Shown: positions 43,459-53,035 of the stretch, one piece after another
Numbering within the stretch: position 1 is the stretch's first letter
Layout: each line of letters begins with the position of its first letter
Origin: Longimonas halophila
GTDB lineage: Bacteria > Bacteroidota > Rhodothermia > Rhodothermales > Salinibacteraceae
Assembly (NCBI RefSeq): GCF_002554705.1
Contig: NZ_PDEP01000008.1
Location: 126,106-190,105 of the forward strand
Direction: 5' to 3'
DNA: 64,000 nucleotides
Position numbers and translations under genes: made by a program
Notes under the pieces: model-generated
What the model was told of the DNA's origin: nothing
Seen by the model: the letters and a program-made list of their open reading frames with translations, nothing else
Databases searched by the model: none

Positions 43459-44331
43459 GTGGTCTTTTTCTCGTTCGTGTGTGGCTCAGTGTACGGGTGG
43501 ATGCGCAGCGATCCGCTCGTGGTGGCGGGCATCGCAGCAGCCCTGATTGGCAGCACCTATGTGCTAACGGGCCTTCCAGTTAGCGGGACCGTGCTCCTGG
43601 GTGTGCCTGCGGGCGTAGCGCTTGTGTATCGGTTCGACCGCACGAGCCCTGCCGCGGTCGAGGATGCTCGCACGCACGGCGCACGCCGCCGGTGGATGGA
43701 TCGGCATCACGTCTATATTCGCTTTACTACTACGCTCTATGTGCTACTGGCTGTGTGGGCGTTCTGGAACCTCGCGCCCCTAACTCAGGCTGCAGCGGCT
43801 GGATTTGCGGGAATGGGCGCGCTGTACGTCTGGCCGATTCGCGGCTGGCGTTTCAAACACATCGGCTCTGCCAAGACACTGGCGGTGGCGGGTGCATGGA
43901 GCCTGGGCGTGGTGGGCCTTCCGGTTTTAGAGGGTGTGTCTACCGTTGGAGTAGCAGGCAGCATGTGGGAGGCGCTGGGCCTGGCCTGCTACCGGATGGG
44001 CTGGCTGCTGCCGAATCTCCTCTGCAGCGACTGGGCCGACCGCGCCGCCGACCACGCCGCTGGACTTGAGACGCTCCCGCAGTCCTGGAGTGTCCGACAG
44101 GTGCGCACAGTAGCAGCAAGCTGCGCCGGAGGAGCTGCGCTGGCTGCTGCCGTGCTCGCGCTGACCACGGGACGTCCCGTGTGGATGGCTGAAGCGCTCG
44201 CCGCAGCGCTGCTGGCCCTCGGGGGCGCCCGCTGCCCCGTACACCCAGGACCCACCTACCGCCTGGCGCTCGACCTGTACATGGCCGTGCCGGGCCTGAT
44301 TGCGCTCTTGGCTGTGTGGGTAACAGGATAG
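43459..44331 (+). CDS. UbiA-superfamily prenyltransferase-like membrane protein
   Basis: A 290-residue integral membrane protein with about eight hydrophobic helices. Two Asp-rich segments match UbiA positions in divergent form: YRFDRTSPAAVED in the first loop and SDWADRAADHAAGLETLP in the second. The first motif is weak (no NDxxD), so activity is uncertain. Such degenerate UbiA homologues are common in Bacteroidota. The GTG at 43459 is the likely start; MRSDPLVVAG is an alternative further in. Confidence 0.75.
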   Translation: MVFFSFVCGSVYGWMRSDPLVVAGIAAALIGSTYVLTGLPVSGTVLLGVPAGVALVYRFDRTSPAAVEDARTHGARRRWMDRHHVYIRFTTTLYVLLAVWAFWNLAPLTQAAAAGFAGMGALYVWPIRGWRFKHIGSAKTLAVAGAWSLGVVGLPVLEGVSTVGVAGSMWEALGLACYRMGWLLPNLLCSDWADRAADHAAGLETLPQSWSVRQVRTVAASCAGGAALAAAVLALTTGRPVWMAEALAAALLALGGARCPVHPGPTYRLALDLYMAVPGLIALLAVWVTG

Positions 44332-44417
44332 AGTATAGATAGACAGGTGAAGGAATGGAACGCTCCATCTGCAGATTTCAATTACCTGCATTATGATTCG
44401 GCGCAGGTGGTATTACC

Positions 44418-45566
44418 TCACCGCACACGCCGAAACTGCTTTCCGGCGCGCTGCTCGACGACGCCCTTGAACTCCAGTTGCAACAGATGCACGAGTGCCT
44501 GCGAAGGCGGAATTCCGGTGCGGGCGCAAAGCACATCAAGGTGCACGGGCTCCCTGGTCAGGGCTTCGTAGAGCGCCTGCTCGGACGTGCTAAGCTCAGG
44601 CATCGGCTCGGGCGCTGTCGCGGCAGCCGCATTGTCGGTGTCTGTTGGAGGCGGTGGCAGTTCGGCCAAGAGGTCATCCACATCGAGGACAAGCTTGGCG
44701 TGGCCGCGCTGGATGAGCCGGTTGGTGCCCACTGAGGCGCTCTTCCCAACGGGACCCGGCACCGCAAACACCTCGCGGTTCTGCTCTACGGCCAGTCGTG
44801 CGGTGATGAGCGCGCCGCCCTTTTCGTGCGACTCGACGACAAGCGTACCCAGCGTAAGCCCGCTCACAATGCGATTGCGCTCAGGGAAGTTGGAGGCGTT
44901 GGGGTCCTCGTCGAGGGTGTACTCGGAGAGCACCGCCCCCTGATCCTCAATGCGCCGCGCCAGCCGCGTGTGCTTCTGCGGGTAGATCCGCGCGAGTCCC
45001 GAGCCCAGCACGGCAAGCGTGCGTCCGCCCTGCTTAAGCGCCGCGCGATGCGCTGCCGCGTCGATGCCAAATGCCAGTCCGCTCACGATCGTATAGCCGT
45101 GCTGCACAAGGGCCGCTGTCAGGTCGCGCGCTACGCCCTTGCCATAATCGGTGCATCGCCGCGTGCCCACCACGGCCAGGGCATGGGTGTCGGTGGGATG
45201 CAGCGCCCCGCGTATCCACAAGCAGGGCGGTGGATCGTAGGTGTGGCGCAGACGCTCGGGATAGTCGGTATCCCAGAGGGTGCAGAGGTCCACGTCCATC
45301 TTATCAGCACGGGCAAACTGCCGGTCGACGGCGGTGTGATCGTCGAACGTGCGGATAGCCTCGGCTGTGCGGGGCCCGATGCCGGGCACCTGTGTGAGCA
45401 CCGATTTTGACGCGTGAAATACCGCGCTGGGCCGCTTGAGGTGTCCGATGAGCGTGCGGGCGCGGCTCCAGCCGACATTCGGAACCAGCATGAGCGCAAC
45501 CAGAGCGCGGCGTTCGGTGTCAGAGTCAACGTCGGGGGCGGTGGGGTCGGCATCGAAGAGCGTCAT
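44418..45566 (-). CDS. dprA: DNA processing protein DprA
   Basis: Loads RecA on incoming single-stranded DNA during natural transformation. The 382-residue protein has an N-terminal helix-hairpin-helix region (TQVPGIGPRTAEAI), the Rossmann DprA core (ALAVVGTRRCTDYG, IVSGLAFGIDAAAHRAAL, GSGLARIYP, NFPERNRIVSGL, GALITARLAVEQNREVFAVPG), and a C-terminal winged-helix domain (about residues 315-382). Its ATG overlaps the obgE stop by four bases (ATGA), so translation is coupled. Confidence 0.96.
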   Translation of the reverse strand: MTLFDADPTAPDVDSDTERRALVALMLVPNVGWSRARTLIGHLKRPSAVFHASKSVLTQVPGIGPRTAEAIRTFDDHTAVDRQFARADKMDVDLCTLWDTDYPERLRHTYDPPPCLWIRGALHPTDTHALAVVGTRRCTDYGKGVARDLTAALVQHGYTIVSGLAFGIDAAAHRAALKQGGRTLAVLGSGLARIYPQKHTRLARRIEDQGAVLSEYTLDEDPNASNFPERNRIVSGLTLGTLVVESHEKGGALITARLAVEQNREVFAVPGPVGKSASVGTNRLIQRGHAKLVLDVDDLLAELPPPPTDTDNAAAATAPEPMPELSTSEQALYEALTREPVHLDVLCARTGIPPSQALVHLLQLEFKGVVEQRAGKQFRRVR

Positions 45567-46594
45567 GAAGAGGTAACCTCGGCCGCAGTGCGGCGCTTCT
45601 CGGTATCAACAGCGTTGAACAGGCGGCGTTTGAGGGGCCCCAGCCCGATCTGTGCGACGGCACTAATGGGCAGCAGCTCTACGTCGGGCGGGAAGTGTTC
45701 GGCCACCACATCAGGAAGCAGCGAGCGCTCTTCGGGCGGGAGCAGGTCGATCTTCGAGAGCGCAACAAAGCGTGGCTTATCAAGCTGAGCAGCGTCGTAT
45801 TCGCGCAATTCGTGTAGCAACTGATCGTACGTCGCGCCCAAATCGGTCGCGGTGATCGGAATCACGAAGAGCAGCACAGCGGTGCGCTCAATGTGGCGCA
45901 GGAACTGCAGCCCAAGTCCGCGTCCCTCATGTGCGTCTTCGATGATGCCCGGCAGATCCGCCATAACAAACGAGGTGTACTCGTTCACGTAGACCATGCC
46001 AAGCGAGGGCGTGAGCGTGGTGAACGGATAGTTGGCCACCTCGGGCTTCGCCGCCGAAATCGACGACACGAGCGTGCTCTTGCCCGCATTCGGAAAGCCC
46101 ACCAGTCCCACATCAGCCAAGAGCTTCAGCTCCAGCGCAATCTCCTTCTCCTCGCCATCCTCGCCGGGCTGGGCATGGCGAGGCGTCTGGTTGGTCGACG
46201 ACTTAAAGAAGGTATTGCCCTTACCGCCGCGTCCGCCTTCGGCGATGCAGAGACGATCGCCCGGCTCCACCACTTCGCCGATGATTGCGTCGGTGGTGTT
46301 GTTGCGGATGACGGTGCCGGGGGGCACGCGCAGCACGACGTCTTCGCCATCCTTGCCGGTCTTGTTGTGACTGCCGCCGGGGTCGCCATCCCCAGCTTCG
46401 TGCAAGGTGTTGTAGCGTAGATCCATGAGCGTGTAGAGGTGTGGATCGGCTTCGATGTAGACCGATCCCCCTGCGCCGCCGTTGCCGCCGGCCGGGCCGC
46501 CCTTGGGCACAAACTTCTCGCGCCGGAACGACACCAGGCCACGCCCGCCGTCGCCGCTGCGTACCGTAATGACTACGTGATCAACAAATTTCAT
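45563..46594 (-). CDS. obgE: Obg-family GTPase
   Basis: Essential ribosome-associated GTPase (50S assembly, stress). The 343-residue protein has the glycine-rich Obg fold (GDGGRGLVSFRREKFVPKGGPAGGNGG shown in part: GGPAGGNGGAGG, VPPGTVI), then the G domain with G1 GFPNAGKST, G3 DLPGIIEDAHEGRGLG and G4 LSKIDLL. The C-terminal OCT domain found in some homologues is absent. It forms a two-gene operon with dprA. Confidence 0.97.
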   Translation of the reverse strand: MKFVDHVVITVRSGDGGRGLVSFRREKFVPKGGPAGGNGGAGGSVYIEADPHLYTLMDLRYNTLHEAGDGDPGGSHNKTGKDGEDVVLRVPPGTVIRNNTTDAIIGEVVEPGDRLCIAEGGRGGKGNTFFKSSTNQTPRHAQPGEDGEEKEIALELKLLADVGLVGFPNAGKSTLVSSISAAKPEVANYPFTTLTPSLGMVYVNEYTSFVMADLPGIIEDAHEGRGLGLQFLRHIERTAVLLFVIPITATDLGATYDQLLHELREYDAAQLDKPRFVALSKIDLLPPEERSLLPDVVAEHFPPDVELLPISAVAQIGLGPLKRRLFNAVDTEKRRTAAEVTSS

Positions 46595-46895
46595 GGTAGG
46601 GGCCTCTCACACTCAAGAACATCGAACTGGCACCCGGTCTGCTGTGCAGTAGACCGGCGCACCGTGCAAACATAACGTGGCAGAGGCAACGCGGTGCCTG
46701 CCGGCGACGTTGGGGCCGAAGGAACGTGACTGCGCAACGACCGGTGTGCTCAATAGTTTTCACGGGCGATTGACGGCGGTGCACTGCATCCATGCCTTGT
46801 TTCCCCATAGCTTACGTGGCTGTGGGTTCAACGGATGCGATGCCGCGGAGCCCGCTCGCACATTTGTTTTGCTTCCCTTGGGTACTCTTTTGACG
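46595..46895. other. Intergenic region between divergent obgE and rnhA
   Basis: These 301 bp should hold both promoters. The plus strand is open in the rnhA frame from 46677 but without RNase H similarity before 46896. I see no other feature. Confidence 0.5.
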
Positions 46896-47342
46896 ATGGA
46901 CACTGTAATTGTCTACACCGACGGCGCATGCAGCGGCAATCCCGGTCCGGGCGGATGGGGCGCTTTGCTAATGCCCGAGGGCGATCGCGACGACGCCACG
47001 CAGCTTACGGGTGGCGCACCTCAGACCACCAACAACCGCATGGAACTGACGGCGGCGCTCAAAGCACTTGAATCGCTCGACGAGCCGACGACGGTCAAGC
47101 TCCACACCGATAGCGCGTACGTGTCGCGGGCCTTCAACGACGGCTGGCTTGCCAACTGGAAGCAAAACGGCTGGCGCACCTCCTCCAAGAAGCCGGTCAA
47201 AAACAAGGACCTGTGGCAGGCCCTGGATGCGCAGAACGAGCGTCACGACGTGAAATGGATCTGGGTGAAGGGCCATGCCGACAACGTGCACAACAACTAC
47301 GTCGATTCGCTGGCGGTAACGGCGATGGAGGATTATAAGTAG
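46896..47342 (+). CDS. rnhA: Ribonuclease HI
   Basis: Cleaves the RNA strand of RNA-DNA hybrids. The 148-residue protein starts at the ATG at 46896 (MDTVIVYTDGACSGNPGPGG). The catalytic carboxylates lie in DGACSGN (Asp9), MELTAA (Glu), TDSAYV (Asp) and HADNVHNNYVD (Asp). The basic handle region NWKQNGWRTSSKKPVKN is present, as in the E. coli enzyme. It is convergent with topA. Confidence 0.97.
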   Translation: MDTVIVYTDGACSGNPGPGGWGALLMPEGDRDDATQLTGGAPQTTNNRMELTAALKALESLDEPTTVKLHTDSAYVSRAFNDGWLANWKQNGWRTSSKKPVKNKDLWQALDAQNERHDVKWIWVKGHADNVHNNYVDSLAVTAMEDYK

Positions 47343-47388
47343 CGGTATCAGTGCTCCAGGTAGATTCCCAGCGTTGCTGGTAAAAGCA

Positions 47389-47416
47389 GTAGGGACGCAG
47401 CGCGCTGCGTCCCTAC
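47389..47416. repeat. 28-bp perfect palindrome (REP-like, GGGACGCAGC family)
   Basis: Each half is 14 bases (GTAGGGACGCAGCG and its exact complement) with no loop. It lies between the convergent rnhA and topA stop codons. It shares the GGGACGCA core with the hairpin at 25424-25447. It can work as a bidirectional terminator, but the same palindrome type is dispersed in unrelated genomes. Confidence 0.8.
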
Positions 47417-47448
47417 AAGAGGTATGGAGCCATGAACGAAGTTGACGC

Positions 47449-50043
47449 TTAGCTCTTCTTGGCGTTAATCAGTTCCACCGCCTCTTCCATCGTAATGTCT
47501 TCGATGGTCTGGTCGTCCCCGAGCGAGGCGTTGGTGCCGCTGTGCTTCACGTAGGGTCCGTAGCGTCCGTCCCACACCTCAATCGTCTTGCCGGTTTCGG
47601 GATGCTCGCCGAGCACGCGCTGCGGCTTGTTCTTCGCCTCTTTCTTCTCGATGAGCTCCATTGCGCGCTCCAGATCGACCGTGAGCACGTCATCGCTCTT
47701 TTTGAGGGAGGCGTAGGTGTCTTTGGCGCCGGATTTGGTGTGGCGCACAAACGGACCGTAGCGTCCAATCCCGGCCTCAATGGGATTGCCGGTTTCTGGG
47801 TGTTCGCCCAACTCACGCGGCAGGTTCATGATCTTGAGCCCCAGTTCGAAGTCCACTTCGGCAGGGTCTACGCCGGGCGGCAGCGACACGCGCTTCGGTT
47901 TGCCGGGCTGGTCGTCTTCGCCCAACTGCATGTACGGACCGTACGGGCCTGACTTTAGCAGCACGGGCATGTCGGCATCGGGGTGAACGCCGAGCACGCG
48001 GTCGCCTTTGTTGGCTTCTTCCAAAATATCTTTGAGCTTCTGGCGGGTGGTGTCGCCCGGAGAAAGGTCTTCCGGCAGCGAGGCGGTGACGGTGTCTTCG
48101 GAGTCGTCGCTCTCATCGAGCGGGCCTTCCACATACGGGCCGTACTTGCCAACGCGCACCACATACGGATCCCACTGCTCAGGAAAGTCGATGGTCGAGA
48201 TGGCACGCGGGTCGATCGTCTCCTGGCCGTCTTCGACGCGCGGCTGTACGCCGCCTTCGCCCAGGAAAAAGTCGCGCAGGTAGGGCTCTGGATCTTTCTC
48301 GCCGGTAGCGATGTGATCGAGGATCTCTTCCATCTCGGCGGTAAAGTGCACATCCACCAGCGGGTTGAACTGCGCCTCCATCAGGTTATTCGTGGCAAAT
48401 GCGGTGAACGTAGGCACGAGCGCACTGCCCTCTTTGCGCACGTAGCCGCGGCGCTGAATGGTGCTAATAATGGAGGCATAGGTCGAGGGCCGCCCAATGC
48501 CTTCCTCTTCGAGCATCTTCACGAGCGAGGCCTCGGTGTAGCGCGAGGGCGGCTTGGTTTCGTGGCCCACCGGCTCCAGCGCCTGCACGTTCAGCCCGTC
48601 GTCGTCGGTGCGGGCGGGTACGGATTCGTCGCCCACCGACAGATCGGGTAGCGGGCGCTCGCGGTCTTCGAGGTCGGCTTCGGGGTCATCGCTGCCTTCG
48701 ACGTAGGCGCGCAGGAAGCCGGGAAACAGAATGGTCTTGCCCGAGGCGCGGAAGCGGGCTACGTCTTCGCTGCCTGCGTCGATGTACACATTCGTGTACT
48801 GAATGCGCGAATCGGCCATCTGCGTGGCCACGGTGCGCTCCCAGATGAGGTCGTACAGCCGTTTCTGTTGGCCCGACAGCCTAATCTCGTCGCTCGTCTT
48901 CATGGCGTTGCCTGCGGGACGAATGGCCTCGTGGGCTTCTTGGGCGCTGTCGGACGAGGTGTACGTGCGGACGCTGTCGCTCAGGTAGTCGCTTCCGTAG
49001 CGCGTTTCAATGGAGGAGCGGCTGGCGGCAATGGCCTCCTTCGACAGATTCTTCGAGTCGGTACGCATGTACGTGATGTGACCGTTCTCGTACAGCTTCT
49101 GCGCCACGCGCATCGTGCGGTTGGCCGTGAAGCCGAGCTTGCGGCTGGCTTCCTGCTGCAAGGTGGAGGTGATAAACGGCGGCGGCGGGTTTTTCGTGCG
49201 GGTGCGGGTCTTCACATCCGCTACGCGCCACGGCTCGGTGGGCAGCGTGTCGGCGAGAGCGGTAGCCTGGTCCTCCGAAAGCAAGAGCACGTCCTTGCCT
49301 TCTTCGAGGTCGTCTTTCAGGCGCCCCGTGTCCTGATCAAAGTCGCGGCCCTGCGCCAGGCGCACGTCGTTCAGATGCGTCATGTCGGCATCGAACGGAA
49401 TGCCCGCTTTGGCGAGCTGCGCTTTCAGGTCCCAGTAGGTGGCTGGCATGAAGGTGATGCGCTCCTTCTCGCGCATCACCAACAGGCGTACGGCCACGCT
49501 TTGCACGCGTCCGGCCGAGAGCTTCGGCTTAATTTTGCGCCACAGGAGCGGCGAGATGGTGTAGCCCACCAGACGGTCGAGGATGCGGCGGGTTTGCTGG
49601 GCCTCGACCAGATCTTCGTCGATATCGCGCGTGTTTTCGAGCGCGGCTTCAATGGCTTCTTGCGTAATCTCGTGGAAGACCATGCGCCGTACCGGCACAT
49701 CCGGCTTCAGGACCTCCAGCAGGTGCCAGCCGATCGACTCGCCTTCGCGGTCTTCATCGGTGGCGATGTAGAGCTCATCGGCCTCGTCGAGCGCCTTTTG
49801 CAGTTGCTTGACGACATCGCGCTTCTTTTTGGAGACGACGTAGAGCGGCTCGAATCCGTTGTCGACGCGCACCCCCAGCCGCGACCACTCCTCGTCTTTG
49901 TACTCGGCTGGAATCTCGGAGGCCGAGGCCGGCAAGTCACGGATGTGGCCCATGCTGGCCTCGATTTGATACCCGCTTCGGGGCAGAAAATTACGGATGG
50001 TGCGGGCCTTGGTGGGCGACTCAACGACAACTAATCGCTTCAT
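47449..50043 (-). CDS. topA: DNA topoisomerase I
   Basis: Type IA topoisomerase that relaxes negative supercoils. The 864-residue protein has the Toprim domain (VVVESPTKART; metal Asp cluster TDEDREGE about 96-103), catalytic Tyr325 in GHITYMRTDS, and the SAGRVQSVAVRL motif. The C-terminus (about residues 590-864) contains four repeats of the topoisomerase C-terminal type without zinc cysteines, each with GxYGPxxxx (VGKYGPYVEG, KSGPYGPYMQL, GRYGPFVRH, DGRYGPYVKH). This is the form found in cyanobacteria and Bacteroidota. It is a single gene with its own promoter. Confidence 0.97.
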   Translation of the reverse strand: MKRLVVVESPTKARTIRNFLPRSGYQIEASMGHIRDLPASASEIPAEYKDEEWSRLGVRVDNGFEPLYVVSKKKRDVVKQLQKALDEADELYIATDEDREGESIGWHLLEVLKPDVPVRRMVFHEITQEAIEAALENTRDIDEDLVEAQQTRRILDRLVGYTISPLLWRKIKPKLSAGRVQSVAVRLLVMREKERITFMPATYWDLKAQLAKAGIPFDADMTHLNDVRLAQGRDFDQDTGRLKDDLEEGKDVLLLSEDQATALADTLPTEPWRVADVKTRTRTKNPPPPFITSTLQQEASRKLGFTANRTMRVAQKLYENGHITYMRTDSKNLSKEAIAASRSSIETRYGSDYLSDSVRTYTSSDSAQEAHEAIRPAGNAMKTSDEIRLSGQQKRLYDLIWERTVATQMADSRIQYTNVYIDAGSEDVARFRASGKTILFPGFLRAYVEGSDDPEADLEDRERPLPDLSVGDESVPARTDDDGLNVQALEPVGHETKPPSRYTEASLVKMLEEEGIGRPSTYASIISTIQRRGYVRKEGSALVPTFTAFATNNLMEAQFNPLVDVHFTAEMEEILDHIATGEKDPEPYLRDFFLGEGGVQPRVEDGQETIDPRAISTIDFPEQWDPYVVRVGKYGPYVEGPLDESDDSEDTVTASLPEDLSPGDTTRQKLKDILEEANKGDRVLGVHPDADMPVLLKSGPYGPYMQLGEDDQPGKPKRVSLPPGVDPAEVDFELGLKIMNLPRELGEHPETGNPIEAGIGRYGPFVRHTKSGAKDTYASLKKSDDVLTVDLERAMELIEKKEAKNKPQRVLGEHPETGKTIEVWDGRYGPYVKHSGTNASLGDDQTIEDITMEEAVELINAKKS

Positions 50044-50193
50044 GAAGCGTGGGGAAAGTCAGACTCGATACGGTGCATAAATTGCGTTCTGTGCACGCCG
50101 CGGCAACTTCAAGCGTTCCGGGGGCATACGTTAACGTCTTGTTTGGAGCCGCTGCGTTACGCGCAACAGGCCATAGACCTGCCTCCCATACAC

Positions 50194-50244
50194 CAACGCC
50201 CCCTTGCGCACCAAAAAGTAGGCGGACAAGGGGGCGCGGCGTTG
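50194..50244 (-). terminator. Imperfect inverted repeat downstream of dps
   Basis: CAACGCCCCCTTG (50194-50206) and CAAGGGGGCGCGGCGTTG (50227-50244) can pair with a 3-5 base bulge. It lies 54 bp past the dps stop and could end its transcript; T-runs are poor. Confidence 0.5.
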
Positions 50245-50297
50245 CACAGGCACGTGTTGGAGCGCCGTGCGGCTACAGTTTCAAGGCAGCTACGCCG

Positions 50298-50930
50298 TTA
50301 TGCGTGTGCCTTTTCCACTTCGGTTTCTGCTTCAGCAGAAGCCTCCACTTCAGCATCGGCAAAGCCCAACTCAAGCGAGTCTTCGCCCAAGAAGTGGTCG
50401 ATGTGGTGGGCGCGATCTTCAGCTTTAGTCAGCACTTTTTCAAGCTGGCGCTTGGTGCCGTGGTCGCCGTGCTCCAGGGCCACGTCAATGCTTTCGCGAA
50501 CCAGCTTCGAGAGCGTGGCCTCGGCGCGCAGGTCATGCTTCAGCATGTCGCGCAGGCGGTACGTGCCTTCTGGCTCGTGTGTTACATGTGAGAGGGCCGA
50601 CTGGTTGGTGGGAGCACACGTCGGGATGCCGCCCAGCGCTGTGATGCGCTCCGCGATGCGATCAATGTACTTGTGGAGCTCGGTGTAGTGCTCCTCAAAG
50701 AACAGATGCAGATCGCGGAACTGCGGGCCTTCCACGAGCCAGTGATGCTTGTGGTACTGATGGTACATGCTCCACATGGTCGACTGAATCTCGTCGAGCT
50801 TCGGAAGCAGCGCTTCTACGGCCTCGTCCGAGATCTCAACCGGGTTTTCTTCAATCATCTGTTGCGGGCGCCACGGCTCGGCGTATTCTTCTTTACGGTC
50901 GTCAGCGGTTACAGGGGTCGATTTATCCAT
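50298..50930 (-). CDS. dps: Dps family ferritin-like DNA protection protein
   Basis: Dodecameric mini-ferritin that oxidises and stores iron and protects DNA. The 210-residue protein starts at 50930 ([12 protein letters not shown]). The inter-subunit ferroxidase site is recognisable: [38 protein letters not shown] (in parts: [18 protein letters not shown]). The helical bundle has an acidic C-terminal tail ([13 protein letters not shown]). The divergent spacer upstream carries palindromic operator candidates (see 51113-51190), which could serve iron- or peroxide-dependent control. Confidence 0.92.
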   Translation of the reverse strand: MDKSTPVTADDRKEEYAEPWRPQQMIEENPVEISDEAVEALLPKLDEIQSTMWSMYHQYHKHHWLVEGPQFRDLHLFFEEHYTELHKYIDRIAERITALGGIPTCAPTNQSALSHVTHEPEGTYRLRDMLKHDLRAEATLSKLVRESIDVALEHGDHGTKRQLEKVLTKAEDRAHHIDHFLGEDSLELGFADAEVEASAEAETEVEKAHA

Positions 50931-51112
50931 AGCGGTTGGCGTGTCTTGATGAGAGGAATGTGTACGCTCGGTGCGCTCTGGAGCGAGGGCCTGCGGTCGT
51001 GCGCGGCTGTTTTTCTGGTCCTGTGGATCCGTATCAGTGTGACCCGTCCCAGTGTGCAGCAGGAGCAGCACGCGCCGCGCGGCGCATGGAGCTTGGGCCC
51101 TGTCATGTTGTG

Positions 51113-51190
51113 TTGTACTATATGTACAAACGGGGTGCCAGGACCCCGGTGTTAGAGGGTCGTAACACCGACTTGCGAGTTCGTAACACC
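51113..51190. promoter_or_regulatory. Candidate operator palindromes between dps and the divergent gene
   Basis: Two separate perfect inverted repeats are visible. TTGTAC-N5-GTACAA covers 51113-51129. CGGTGTTA-N8-TAACACCG covers 51147-51170. TCGTAACACC is then repeated directly at 51160 and 51181, 21 bp apart (two helical turns). They lie 180-260 bp upstream of dps and 120-200 bp upstream of the plus-strand gene. They look like binding sites for one or two dimeric regulators; neither matches a Fur, PerR or OxyR consensus well enough to name. Confidence 0.6.
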
Positions 51191-51311
51191 CCTGGTGCGT
51201 GTAGCTTCTAAAGGACGCCTGTGGCGCGAAAAGTTGATCGCAATTCAGGAAGCCGAGCCGTATGTTACAGGCACATCTGTTATTCTGTCGGACCAACCTG
51301 CCAATTTACGT

Positions 51312-51638
51312 ATGCTATTTCGTCTGATACGCTCAACCGTAGCCTGGGGATGCGCAGGTGCTGCCGGAGCGGCTACGGCTTACTACCTTACCGAGGCGGC
51401 TCGTGGCACCACACGCGGCGCGCCTGGATACACGAAAGCACTCTCTACACTGGGTAAACGCACCGGTGGGTCGATGCGCGAGGGCATGCTGCTGCTGGGA
51501 GCCACAGCGGCGGTGAGTGGAGTGCTCGCGTATCGCATTATCGCGCCATCGGCACCTGCGAACAATGATGGGGATGCATCGGGTTCTGCAGATGCAAATG
51601 CTGATTCTGCGTCCGAAGAGCATGCCTCAGAATCCTGA
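51312..51638 (+). CDS. Hypothetical small membrane protein with acidic tail
   Basis: A 108-residue protein starting at the ATG at 51312 (MLFRLIRSTVAWGCAGAAGA). Two hydrophobic segments (about 8-27 and 58-76) flank a basic Gly/Arg loop (TEAARGTTRGAPGYTKALSTLGKR). The tail is Asp/Ala/Ser-rich. No family is recognised. It is divergent from dps and may share its operator region. Confidence 0.6.
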   Translation: MLFRLIRSTVAWGCAGAAGAATAYYLTEAARGTTRGAPGYTKALSTLGKRTGGSMREGMLLLGATAAVSGVLAYRIIAPSAPANNDGDASGSADANADSASEEHASES

Positions 51639-51693
51639 GGAGCTGCTCTGTAACCGGACGATGCTGTCGCATACCCCTAAAATCTCCTTGAAA

Positions 51694-51733
51694 CAGAAAA
51701 CCGAGACGCTACCCATGTGGGGAAGCGTCTCGG
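51694..51733 (-). terminator. Rho-independent terminator after the acyl-CoA dehydrogenase
   Basis: A 10-bp stem, CCGAGACGCT / AGCGTCTCGG (51701-51710 with 51724-51733) plus CCC/GGG inside, is followed on the minus strand by TTTTCTGTTT. It lies 43 bp beyond the stop codon. Confidence 0.88.
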
Positions 51734-51775
51734 CCGTTTCCTCTCCAGTCGAATGTGCAGGTGGAAGCGTGCTGT

Positions 51776-53035
51776 CTACGCAAACGCGTTCAGTCCCGTA
51801 AGGTCCTGGCCGACGACGAGCGTGTGCACTTCGTGCGTGCCTTCGTAGGTGATGACCGATTCGAGGTTGGCCATGTGGCGCATGACGGGGTAGCGGCTCG
51901 TTACGCCATCGCCGCCGAGCACTTGGCGGGCCGAGCGGGCGACCTCAAGTGCCATCTCGCAGTTGTTGCGCTTGGCCATCGATACCTGCTGGGGACGCAT
52001 GGTGCCTTCGTCTTTGAGCGTGGCCAGGCGCCAGTTCATAAGCTGTGCGCTGGTGATGGATTGCGCCATCTCTACGAGCCGCTCCTGCACCAGCTGAAAC
52101 TGCCCGATGGGCTTGCCGAACTGGGTGCGGTTGGTGGCGTGCTGACGGGCGGCGTCGAAGCAGGCCTGGGCGGCTCCCACCACGCCCCACGCAATGCCAA
52201 AACGCGCCTGAGTGAGGCACGACAGCGGCGCGCCGAGCCCTTTGGCTTCAGGCAGGCGGTTACTGGCCGGGATCTTAACGTCGTTCAAGATGACCTCGGA
52301 GGTTACCGCCGCGCGCAGTGACCAGGTGTCGTCAATCGGCGGCGTTTCGACGCCGGGGCGGTCGAGCTCCACCAAGAAGCCGCGCACCACATCGTCTTCG
52401 TCTTTGGCCCAGATTACAGCGACATCGCCAATGGAGGCGTTTGTGGACCAGCGTTTGTGGCCGTTCAGCACGTAGTGGTCGCCGTCTTTTACAGCGCGGG
52501 TTTCCATGCCGCCGGGATTGGAGCCGTGGTTGGGTTCGGTCAGCCCAAAGCAGCCGATCTTTTCGGCCTGGGCCAGCGCGGGCAACCACTGCTGCTTCTG
52601 CGCCTCGCTGCCGTACCGCCAGATGGGATACATGACGAGCGAGCCCATCACCGAACAGAACGAGCGCAGTCCCGAATCGCAGCGCTCCACCTCCTGCATC
52701 ATCAGGCCATACACGACGTTGCTGTGTCCGCCGCCGCCATATTCGGTGGGCAAGTGGGGGCCGATCAGGCCGAGCCGGGCGAATTCCGGAATCAGGTGCT
52801 GGGGGAAGGTACGGTCGTGCGCGTGCGATTCAATGATGGGCTCAACTTCGTTGGTGATGAACGCACGCACCGCGTCGCGCTGCTCGCGCGCCTCCTCAGA
52901 GAAGAGGCCGTTCACGTCCAGGAAATCGACCGGGTCGAAGTCGGCAGCACGGTAGGTACTGCTCTCCGAAATGTCGGGGGCGGCGGACGCCTCGGGGGGA
53001 GCGGGGGCGTTGGCTGTGGAGGCAGAAGAAGGCAT
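51776..53035 (-). CDS. Acyl-CoA dehydrogenase, glutaryl-CoA dehydrogenase-like
   Basis: The 419-residue FAD enzyme starts at 53035 (MPSSASTANAPAP), giving a Pro/Ala-rich lead of about 30 residues before the family fold. Conserved blocks are CFGLTEPNHGSNPGGMETRA (FAD/acyl loop), WSTNASIGDVAVIWAK, RTQFGKPIGQFQLVQ and QVLGGDGVTSRYPVMRHMANLE. The catalytic base is the Glu in ITYEGTHEVHTL, where family members carry YEGT(H/A). The pattern fits glutaryl-CoA dehydrogenase (lysine/tryptophan catabolism) more than straight-chain enzymes. It is monocistronic. Confidence 0.9.
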   Translation of the reverse strand: MPSSASTANAPAPPEASAAPDISESSTYRAADFDPVDFLDVNGLFSEEAREQRDAVRAFITNEVEPIIESHAHDRTFPQHLIPEFARLGLIGPHLPTEYGGGGHSNVVYGLMMQEVERCDSGLRSFCSVMGSLVMYPIWRYGSEAQKQQWLPALAQAEKIGCFGLTEPNHGSNPGGMETRAVKDGDHYVLNGHKRWSTNASIGDVAVIWAKDEDDVVRGFLVELDRPGVETPPIDDTWSLRAAVTSEVILNDVKIPASNRLPEAKGLGAPLSCLTQARFGIAWGVVGAAQACFDAARQHATNRTQFGKPIGQFQLVQERLVEMAQSITSAQLMNWRLATLKDEGTMRPQQVSMAKRNNCEMALEVARSARQVLGGDGVTSRYPVMRHMANLESVITYEGTHEVHTLVVGQDLTGLNAFA

